A stretch of DNA of 7,072 nucleotides from positions 1 through 7,072 of the forward strand of contig JAAYLJ010000044.1 in the NCBI GenBank assembly GCA_012521935.1. Reading direction: 5' to 3'. Shown here one piece after another: positions 1-5,769 of this stretch (its first letter is position 1; the number at the start of each line of letters is the position of its first letter). The notes beneath the pieces are model-generated. The model saw only the letters and a list, made by a program, of their open reading frames with translations. It was not told where the DNA came from and did no database searches. The stretch is from Campylobacteraceae bacterium (GTDB lineage: Bacteria; Campylobacterota; Campylobacteria; Campylobacterales; Campylobacteraceae). The position numbers and the translations under genes are program-made.

Positions 1-971
1 ATGATGATATAGAGTGTCTTTTTACTAATGATGAAGAGGTTGGCTTGCTTGGTGCGCATAATTTAAACTTACAACCAAAAAGTAGCTACCTTTTAAATTT
101 AGACAGCGAAGAGGAGGGTGCAATCTTCATAGGCTCTGCTGGCAGTGTGCAAATTGATTCATTAATCCCTTTAAAGCTAAAAGAGGTGCCTAAGGGGCAC
201 TTTTTTTATGAAATTAGTTCACCAACTTTTAAAGGCGGCCATTCTGGGCTTGATATAGATAAAAATATACCAAATGCCATCATTGAGCTTGTAAAGTTTT
301 TAAAAAATGAAGATTTAAAGCTAATCTCATTAGATGGAGGCGAGCAGATAAATTCAATTCCAACAAATGCTAAGGCAATTATCGCTACAATGAGTCCTGT
401 AAAAAAAGAGGGATTTATAGTAAAAAAGATTGAAAAAAGTACCAATTTTTACATAGAAAATAAAAATATGGTGTTTGAATATATCTTATCTTTCCCTCAA
501 GGTGTTAATAGCTTTAGTGATGAACTTAGTTTGCCTAGTAAAAGTAGCAATCTTTCCAAAGTTACTACTAACGAAGAGCTTTTTAAGGTAGAGATTTTTG
601 CTAGAGCGGTAGATAAAAAGAGTTTGGATGAGCTTTTTTTAACTCATAAATCTCTTTTAGGTTTTAATGGATTTACTTTAAATGGTAGCAAGATAGATCT
701 TCCATGGGATCCTAACCCATCGCTATTTTCAAAGAAGCTAAAAGAGGTGGCTCTTTTGACATGGGATGAGGTTAAATTTAAAGCTATTCATGCTGGTTTA
801 GAGTGTGGAGTTTTACTTAAAAAGGTAGATAATTTTAAAGAGGCTTGTTCCATTGGGCCAAATATAAAAAACCCTCACACAAAAGATGAAAGGTGTGAAA
901 TAAGCTCCATTGGAAGGGTTTTAGAGATTGTAGATAATTTATTAAAAGGGTTTAGTGGAAGTTTGACTTAA
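1..971 (+). CDS. pepD: Aminoacyl-histidine dipeptidase (PepD-like, M20 family), 5' end cut by window
   Basis: This is the C-terminal part of a cytosolic metallo-dipeptidase of the M20C/PepD family, which cleaves Xaa-His and other dipeptides such as Cys-Gly. The frame is open from the left edge (first full codon at 3), and 322 codons are visible. The TTG at 45 is internal, because conserved family sequence lies upstream of it. The motif TNDEEVG (24-44) holds the expected catalytic Glu (33-35) and a metal-binding Glu (36-38). NLDSEEEG (from 96) holds the metal-binding Asp (102-104). IHAGLECG (from 786) holds the C-terminal metal-binding His (789-791). By E. coli PepD numbering these correspond to E149, E150, D173 and H461. 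The E150-to-H461 distance is about 60 residues shorter than in E. coli, so the inserted lid domain is compact. The N-terminal His/Asp metal ligands lie outside the window. It is probably the first visible gene of an operon with the response regulator 26 bases downstream. Confidence 0.9.
   Translation, partial: DDIECLFTNDEEVGLLGAHNLNLQPKSSYLLNLDSEEEGAIFIGSAGSVQIDSLIPLKLKEVPKGHFFYEISSPTFKGGHSGLDIDKNIPNAIIELVKFLKNEDLKLISLDGGEQINSIPTNAKAIIATMSPVKKEGFIVKKIEKSTNFYIENKNMVFEYILSFPQGVNSFSDELSLPSKSSNLSKVTTNEELFKVEIFARAVDKKSLDELFLTHKSLLGFNGFTLNGSKIDLPWDPNPSLFSKKLKEVALLTWDEVKFKAIHAGLECGVLLKKVDNFKEACSIGPNIKNPHTKDERCEISSIGRVLEIVDNLLKGFSGSLT
179..207 (+). terminator. Terminator-like hairpin inside pepD (uncertain function)
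   Basis: GTGCC (186-190) pairs with GGCAC (196-200) around the 5-base loop TAAGG. Seven T residues (201-207) follow directly. The A-rich stretch 179-185 can extend the stem against the T-tract through A-T and G-T pairs. The structure lies wholly inside the conserved pepD reading frame, so it would act only on untranslated transcript, or it may be coincidence of Lys/Gly/Phe codons. Confidence 0.35.
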
Positions 972-986
972 AATAAATTATATTTT

Positions 987-994
987 AGGAAGGA
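987..994 (+). promoter_or_regulatory. Ribosome binding site of the response regulator gene
   Basis: The purine-rich AGGAAGGA lies 3 to 7 bases before the ATG at 998, depending on which GGA pairs with 16S rRNA. This is the strongest Shine-Dalgarno sequence in the left half and supports the ATG at 998 as the start. The 26-base gap after pepD holds no terminator and no convincing promoter, which fits read-through from pepD. Confidence 0.75.
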
Positions 995-997
995 AAT

Positions 998-1705
998 ATG
1001 AACTCAAAGACAAATCACATTGTAGTGGTAGAAGATGAGGTTATCATCGCTTTAGACATAAAGCAATGCCTTGAATCTTTTGGGTATGAGGTAGATGAAA
1101 TATGCGATAATACTAAGGATGCTCTAAAGGCTATCAAAAAGCACAAACCAGATTTGGTTCTTATGGATATTGTTTTAAAAAAAGATGAAGAGGGAACTGA
1201 GGTGGTAGAGTACATTCAAGAGAGTTTAAAAATCCCTGTTGTTTATGTAACAGCCCATAGTGATGAGGCAACTTTAAAAAAAGCTCAAATTACAAAACCA
1301 TATGGGTATATTGTAAAACCTATTGATGAAAATCAGTTAAATAGCACGATTCAAATCGCACTTTTTAAGAGCAAGCATGATCTTCATCCTGAGCACCGAC
1401 TAATGGATAGCAATGATTTGGTTAAGTTAAATAGTGGGTTTACCTACAATGTTGTAGATAAACAACTTTTAAAAGATACAAAACCAGTAGTTTTAACAAG
1501 AAAAGAGAAAAAATTAGTTGCTTTTTTGGTGGAAAATATAAATAGTACTAAAACATATGAGTCCATTTTGGAAAATGTTTGGTATGACAAATATACTAAT
1601 ACTGCTACTTTAAGATCTTTAGTAAGGCGCATTAGAGAGAAAATTGGAGATGAAGTAATAGAAAATATCACCTCTGTTGGATATAGAATTAGCACAAGAG
1701 AATAA
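998..1705 (+). CDS. Two-component response regulator, receiver plus OmpR-type winged helix
   Basis: This 235-residue protein is a phosphorylation-controlled, probably DNA-binding transcription regulator. Residues about 7-125 form a receiver domain with all key residues: the acidic pair E12/D13, phospho-acceptor D57 in DLVLMDI, T85 in VTAH and K107 in IVKP. The segment TKPYGYIVKP is typical of receivers that partner HisKA_2/HWE kinases. Residues about 145-233 form a winged helix of the OmpR/PhoB C-terminal type, with LTRKEKKLVAFL (166-177), the probable recognition helix NTATLRSLVRRIREKIG (201-217) and the wing segment ITSVGYRI (224-231). The start has a strong ribosome binding site. The gene sits 26 bases after pepD and 4 bases before the patB-like gene, so it may control its own operon (inference). 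The likely partner is the HisKA_2 kinase on the opposite strand at 2857-4206. The target genes and the signal are not evident. Confidence 0.93.
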   Translation: MNSKTNHIVVVEDEVIIALDIKQCLESFGYEVDEICDNTKDALKAIKKHKPDLVLMDIVLKKDEEGTEVVEYIQESLKIPVVYVTAHSDEATLKKAQITKPYGYIVKPIDENQLNSTIQIALFKSKHDLHPEHRLMDSNDLVKLNSGFTYNVVDKQLLKDTKPVVLTRKEKKLVAFLVENINSTKTYESILENVWYDKYTNTATLRSLVRRIREKIGDEVIENITSVGYRISTRE

Positions 1706-1709
1706 AGCT

Positions 1710-2882
1710 ATGAAATATGATTTTGACAAAATTATAGATAGAAAAAATACAAATTCTTCCAAATGGGATACAACTAAAGATGAAGTTTTGCCCATGTGGG
1801 TTGCTGATATGGACTTTGAAGTTGCACCTAAGATTATAAAAACCATCATCAATAAGGCAAAACATGGAGTTTTTGGCTATCCAATAGTGCCAGAAAAGTT
1901 TTATGATGCAGAGATAAATTGGTGGAAAAAAAGATATAACTACCATATAAAAAAAGAGTGGATAAGCCAAGTTATTGGTGTAGTTCCCTCTCTTAGTGCT
2001 ATCATTCAAGCTTTTTGTCAAAAGGGAGATAAAGTTTTAGTACAACACCCTGTATATCATGTATTTGACGCAGTTATCCAAAAAAATGAGCTAGAGGTAG
2101 CAACAAATGATTTGATTTATGAAAATGGTAGATATAGGATAGATTTTGAAGATTTTGAAAATAAAGTAAAAGATGAAAAAGTTAAGCTTTTTATCCTTTG
2201 CAATCCGCACAACCCAGTAGGAAGAGTGTGGGACAAAGATGAGTTAAGACAAATGGGCGAGCTTTGCATAAAGCATAATGTTATCGTGCTTAGCGATGAA
2301 ATACATAGAGATTTAGTCTATAAAAACTATAAATATACTCCATTTTGTAGCATAAATGAAGAGTTTTTACAAAATTCCATCACTTGCACTGCTCCTAGCA
2401 AAACCTTCAATATCGCTGGACTTAAAGCTTCAAGCATAATTGTTGCAAATGAAAATTATAAACAAAAAATAGATAAAGTTTTAAATCAAAACATTTTAAG
2501 TAGTATAAATATATTTGGGATTGAAGCTTTCATAACTGCATATGAGAGTTGCGAGGATTGGCTAGATGAGCTTTTGATTTACCTTGAAAAAAATAAAGAC
2601 TACTTAATTAGCTTCATAGATAAAAATCTTCCAAAATTAAAAGTAGTAGAGCCTGAAGCTACTTATCTTTTATGGTTAGATATTTCAAAATTAAATATAA
2701 ATTCAAAACTCTTAGCCAAAAAACTTGAAGAATTAGGAAAATTACGAATCATTCCTGGCCTTGTTTATGGAGAAAATGGAGATAATTTTATAAGAATAAA
2801 CATTGCATGTCCGCTTGAGGTTTTAAAAGATGGATTAAAAAGATTAGAAAATGGGATTAAACTCTTAAAGTATCAAACCTGA
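1710..2882 (+). CDS. patB: MalY/PatB-family PLP-dependent C-S lyase or aminotransferase
   Basis: This is a fold-type I PLP enzyme of 390 residues, the usual family length. Family members mostly split C-S bonds of cystathionine or cysteine conjugates, giving a thiol, ammonia and pyruvate, and some transaminate. The N-terminal PMWVADMDF (about residues 29-37) is a MalY/PatB hallmark. PLP-site motifs follow in order: NPHNPVGRVW with N168, LSDEIHRDLVY with D196 contacting the pyridine nitrogen, APSKTFNIAGLK with the Schiff-base lysine K231, and NFIRINIACP with the substrate-carboxylate arginine R362. I chose the ATG at 1710, 4 bases after the response regulator stop, with AAGAG at 1696-1700 as a modest ribosome binding site. 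A TTG at 1677 in the same frame would add 11 residues overlapping the previous gene and is unlikely. The exact substrate cannot be told from sequence. The last 26 bases overlap the 3' end of the convergent kinase gene. Confidence 0.88.
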   Translation: MKYDFDKIIDRKNTNSSKWDTTKDEVLPMWVADMDFEVAPKIIKTIINKAKHGVFGYPIVPEKFYDAEINWWKKRYNYHIKKEWISQVIGVVPSLSAIIQAFCQKGDKVLVQHPVYHVFDAVIQKNELEVATNDLIYENGRYRIDFEDFENKVKDEKVKLFILCNPHNPVGRVWDKDELRQMGELCIKHNVIVLSDEIHRDLVYKNYKYTPFCSINEEFLQNSITCTAPSKTFNIAGLKASSIIVANENYKQKIDKVLNQNILSSINIFGIEAFITAYESCEDWLDELLIYLEKNKDYLISFIDKNLPKLKVVEPEATYLLWLDISKLNINSKLLAKKLEELGKLRIIPGLVYGENGDNFIRINIACPLEVLKDGLKRLENGIKLLKYQT

Positions 2883-4206
2883 TGATATACTCCAAACCCT
2901 CTTCCATTTTAAGTTCTATAACCCCTTTTAATTGATGTTTAACAAGCTCATTTACTAAATACATTCCCAAAGATGAGCTATTTTTATCTTTAAATGAGTT
3001 GTTTTTTCCATCATCTTTTACTCTTAATTCATAAAAATTACCATTATCTCTCATCGCAACACTAATGGCTCCATGATGAGTATTTTTAAAGGCATGTTTG
3101 TAAGCATTAGTTACAAGTTCATTAACTATCTGCCCACAAGCTATGGCTCTATCTATCTCTAAAATCATCCCCTCGCAAGATATAGAAAAATCTATCTTTT
3201 TCTCATCCATAGCAAATGAGTCGCTTAAGTGTTTTACTAAAGCGTATAGATACTCTTTCATATCTATATGATTTAACTCTTTTGTAGCATACAAGCTTGA
3301 GTGGACTAACTCCATAGCTTTAATGCGATTTTGGAGACTTAAGAACATAGATTTAATCCTATCTTCATCTACTCTTCTTGATTGCATTCTAATAAGTCCT
3401 ACTATGATTGCTAAATTGTTTTTCACTCTATGATGAAGCTCTTTTAGTAGGAGTGTTTTCTCTTCATTAGAGTTTTCAAGCCTTAATTTTGCATCAGTTT
3501 TTTCTTGAACTTCCACCCTTAAGTAAGAAGTTTTAGACTCTACCAAATCCTCTAAATGCAAATTTACTTTGCGAAGGCTCTCTTGTTGTTTACTGTGCAT
3601 TAAGATGATGGAGTCAAAATATTTCTCTACTAAAGCTATCTCATTTTTATCAGTTTTGTTTTCCAAAAAAGCATTTTTTGTATATAAACTAAGCCTATTT
3701 TGAACCTCTTTTATAGGTTTTAATATATATTTAATTCCTAAAATAGCCATGGCAAAAAAGAGTAAATTTATAAAAATCATCCAAAACAAAAGAGTTTTAT
3801 AAGATAAAAGAAAGAAATTTTTAGCATTCATTACCACTTCTATTTTTATGTTTGGATATTTTGGAAGAGTTTTTGCAAAAAAATGAGGATCCCTTTTGAA
3901 AAAACCATCTGGCGTGGTAGCAAAAGCTAAATAATTACTTCCATCTAAAACCCCAACATAATATATATGCTCACCCACTATCTCATTTAGGTAGATAAAA
4001 AGAGCTTTTTCATCTTTAAGTAAATTTTCAACCGCAGGAGAGAGCGTATTAAATATCTCATTTTCACTATTTAAAATAATCTCTTGACATATTGAATTAG
4101 TACTTTTTTTATACAAAATAGTGGAAAAACAGAGTTGAAAAATGAGCAAAATAGATATGAGTGCAAAAATTTGATGGGTTAGTTTTTGATTTTTTAAAAA
4201 TCTCAT
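2857..4206 (-). CDS. Membrane-bound sensor histidine kinase, HisKA_2 type
   Basis: This 449-residue inner-membrane kinase has one hydrophobic segment at about 11-31, a predicted periplasmic region of about 105 residues, a second hydrophobic segment at about 138-160, a HAMP-like linker starting ILKPIKEV, a long charged helical region (about 204-256), and a kinase core. The phospho-acceptor box LLKELHHRVKNNLAIIVGL (253-271) is classic HisKA_2, with H259 (the His before Arg) the expected phosphorylated residue. The ATPase domain shows IVNELVTNAYKHAF with E363 and N367 (N box), DDG at 398-400 (G1) and SSLGMYLVNELV (G2). The second glycine of G1 is missing (DDGKNN). I recognise no named domain in the periplasmic sensor, so the ligand is unknown. 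The ATG overlaps the nth stop as ATGA (4203-4206), indicating coupled translation. The best partner candidate is the response regulator at 998-1705. Confidence 0.92.
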   Translation of the reverse strand: MRFLKNQKLTHQIFALISILLIFQLCFSTILYKKSTNSICQEIILNSENEIFNTLSPAVENLLKDEKALFIYLNEIVGEHIYYVGVLDGSNYLAFATTPDGFFKRDPHFFAKTLPKYPNIKIEVVMNAKNFFLLSYKTLLFWMIFINLLFFAMAILGIKYILKPIKEVQNRLSLYTKNAFLENKTDKNEIALVEKYFDSIILMHSKQQESLRKVNLHLEDLVESKTSYLRVEVQEKTDAKLRLENSNEEKTLLLKELHHRVKNNLAIIVGLIRMQSRRVDEDRIKSMFLSLQNRIKAMELVHSSLYATKELNHIDMKEYLYALVKHLSDSFAMDEKKIDFSISCEGMILEIDRAIACGQIVNELVTNAYKHAFKNTHHGAISVAMRDNGNFYELRVKDDGKNNSFKDKNSSSLGMYLVNELVKHQLKGVIELKMEEGLEYIIRFDTLRV

Positions 4207-4859
4207 TGAGGCTTAAAACCCTCTTTACTAAAGCAAAACTCTTGCAAAAAACACTCATCCTCGCAGCTTGGATTTCTAGCTTTACATATGTATCTGCCAA
4301 AAAGCACCATCCCTTGATGAAGATGATTTAAATCTGTTTTAAAAACCTTTGTCAAATCCTTCTCAGTCTCTTCAACAGTTTTTGCTTTAGTTAAGCCAAG
4401 TCTATGCGAAACCCTAAAAACATGAGTATCAACAGCCATGAAATTTTCATTTTTATACTCAATCAAAACTACATTTGCTGTTTTTCTACCAACCCCTGGC
4501 AGTTTTATTAACTCTTCTTGATTAAGAGGTATCTTCCCATCAAACTCCTCCATTACCATTTTTGCCATAGCAATTAAATTTTTAGATTTATTATTAAAAA
4601 ATGAGCAACTTTGTATGAGAGTAGTTATATCTTCTAGTTTAGCTTTAGCTAAAGATTTTACATTTGGAAAGCTTTTAAAAAGCTCTGGAGTGATGATATT
4701 TACTCTTTTATCAGTGCACTGTGCAGACAAAATAACTGCTACTAATAACTCATACAAAGAGCCATACTCTAACTCGCTTTTAGCGTTTTTGTACCTATTA
4801 ATTAGCCTAGATTTTATTGTTTTTATATCTTTATTTTGAATCTTTTTCATAAAATCCAT
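4203..4859 (-). CDS. nth: Endonuclease III (DNA glycosylase/AP lyase)
   Basis: This 218-residue base-excision repair enzyme removes oxidised pyrimidines and cleaves the abasic site. E. coli Nth has 211 residues. LLVAVILSAQCTDKRVN lies at 38-54, the helix-hairpin-helix LPGVGRKTANVVL at 120-132 with catalytic lysine K126, and VDTHVFRVSHRLGL at 143-156 with catalytic aspartate D144. A four-cysteine [4Fe-4S] motif sits at C192, C199, C203 and C209. Its spacing is C-X6-C-X3-C-X5-C, one residue longer in the middle than the usual C-X6-C-X2-C-X5-C. Two starts are possible: ATG at 4859 and ATG at 4850 (Met4). Neither has a strong ribosome binding site, and a perfect TATAAT on this strand (4863-4858) overlaps the first, so the second may be the true one. 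The sensor kinase gene follows with a 4-base overlap. The divergent peb4-like gene starts 81 bases away. Confidence 0.95.
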   Translation of the reverse strand: MDFMKKIQNKDIKTIKSRLINRYKNAKSELEYGSLYELLVAVILSAQCTDKRVNIITPELFKSFPNVKSLAKAKLEDITTLIQSCSFFNNKSKNLIAMAKMVMEEFDGKIPLNQEELIKLPGVGRKTANVVLIEYKNENFMAVDTHVFRVSHRLGLTKAKTVEETEKDLTKVFKTDLNHLHQGMVLFGRYICKARNPSCEDECFLQEFCFSKEGFKPQ

Positions 4860-4940
4860 TATACAAATAGATGATATAATTCACCTTTAAAGCCCATTTA
4901 GTTACAATATTAAAATTTTAAAATTCAAGAAGGATTTGGT
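4860..4940. promoter_or_regulatory. Divergent promoter region between nth and the peb4-like gene
   Basis: This 81-base AT-rich spacer must start transcription in both directions. On the plus strand there are two candidate -10 boxes: a perfect TATAAT at 4875-4880 and TACAAT at 4903-4908. Neither has a clear -35, as is common in Campylobacterota. A perfect 12-base palindrome TTAAAATTTTAA (4910-4921) lies just before the ribosome binding site AAGGA (4930-4934, 6 bases from the ATG at 4941). On the minus strand TATAAT spans 4863-4858, overlapping the first nth ATG. Which boxes are used cannot be decided from sequence. Confidence 0.6.
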
Positions 4941-5759
4941 ATGAAAAAACTGTTAATAGGTTCTTTATCTTTGGTTGCAGCACTTAGTTTAAATGCTGCG
5001 GTTTATGCAACTGTAAATGGCGAAGAGATTACAGATGGAGATATTGCCATTTTGATGCAAGTAGCCCCTGAGCAAGTCTCTTTTAACTCTTTACCAGAAG
5101 ATGCAAAAAAACAACTTTTAGATCAAGCCATTGAGAGAAAACTTCTTACCGCTTATGCCAAAAAAGAGGGTATTGAAAATGATGAAAATTATAAAAAAGC
5201 TTTAGCTCAAGTTAAAAATGAGATAGCTCTTGAGAGTTGGATGAAAAATATATTTGATAAAGTTAAGCCCGAAGAAGCAGACATGAAAAAATTTTATGAT
5301 GATAATGTAGATAGATTTGTTCAGCCAGCTAGAGTGAAGGCTAGACATATTTTGGTTAAAGAAGAGAGTGATGCTGCAAATATTATAAATGAAGTTAAAA
5401 ACTTAAAAGGTGATGAATTAAAAGAGAAATTCATTGCTTTAGCTAAAGAGAGATCAATTGAGCCAAACGCTTCACAAAGCGGAGGAGATTTAGGATGGTT
5501 TGCTAAAGGAGAGATGGTTGAATCTTTTAGTAATGCTTCATTTGCCCTTGAATCAGGTGAAGTTTCAAAAATGCCAGTAAAAACACAATTTGGCTACCAT
5601 GTAATCCTAAGTGAAGGGAAAGAGGCAGATCAAAAAGTAAGTTATGATAGAGCAAAAGGGCAAATTGAAAACATTTTAAAAATGGAAATTTTTAGAGTAC
5701 AAGTTGCAAATCAAGCTTCAAAATTAAGAGAGGGCGCACAAATATCTATTAAAAAATAA
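4941..5759 (+). CDS. peb4: Periplasmic parvulin-type peptidyl-prolyl isomerase/chaperone (Peb4/Cbf2-like)
   Basis: This 272-residue secreted SurA-like chaperone matches C. jejuni Peb4/Cbf2 closely in length (273) and layout. That protein helps fold or deliver outer-membrane proteins and isomerises proline bonds. Residues 1-19 form a Sec signal peptide: MKK, a hydrophobic core, and a probable cut after SLNA (A19). The mature N-terminus starts with AVYATVNGEEIT, the usual SurA/Peb4 opening, followed by a helical chaperone region to about 125. The PPIC domain covers about 132-226, with ARHILV (134-139, His136), GGDLGWF (181-187) and FGYHVIL (217-223, His220). A C-terminal helix (about 232-264) completes the SurA-like fold. 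The start is supported by AAGGA at 4930-4934. The aldolase gene follows within 10 bases, giving a likely operon although the two proteins work in different compartments. Confidence 0.95.
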   Translation: MKKLLIGSLSLVAALSLNAAVYATVNGEEITDGDIAILMQVAPEQVSFNSLPEDAKKQLLDQAIERKLLTAYAKKEGIENDENYKKALAQVKNEIALESWMKNIFDKVKPEEADMKKFYDDNVDRFVQPARVKARHILVKEESDAANIINEVKNLKGDELKEKFIALAKERSIEPNASQSGGDLGWFAKGEMVESFSNASFALESGEVSKMPVKTQFGYHVILSEGKEADQKVSYDRAKGQIENILKMEIFRVQVANQASKLREGAQISIKK

Positions 5760-5769
5760 AGGGGAAATG

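Noticed and set aside
206..445. Minus-strand open frame of 79 codons opposite pepD.
   Set aside because: Its hydrophobic composition is the expected mirror of an AT-rich Lys/Glu-rich gene; the opposite strand carries conserved PepD sequence.
695..712. Three six-base palindromes in a row (AGATCT, CCATGG, GGATCC), resembling a cloning-site polylinker.
   Set aside because: They lie in frame in pepD and encode DLPWDP, which fits a conserved PepD segment (E. coli has a similar PGWQPDANSP stretch). Chance codon choice explains them; nothing suggests vector sequence.
740..757. Inverted repeat AAAAGAG/CTCTTTT with a 4-base loop in pepD.
   Set aside because: The stem is short and weak, no T-tract follows, and it is fully coding.
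1689..2021. Minus-strand open frame of 110 codons opposite the patB-like gene.
   Set aside because: It lies wholly opposite a well-supported gene, and its product is an implausible Phe/Cys/Ile-rich sequence without a recognisable motif or good ribosome binding site.
4643..4654. Perfect 12-base palindrome CTTTAGCTAAAG.
   Set aside because: It lies inside nth, encodes a Leu-Ala-Lys segment, and is too short and AT-rich to be significant alone; no second copy was seen near a promoter.
4615..4839. Plus-strand open frame of 74 codons opposite nth.
   Set aside because: It is antisense to the catalytic core of Nth, has no supporting motif and no clear ribosome binding site.
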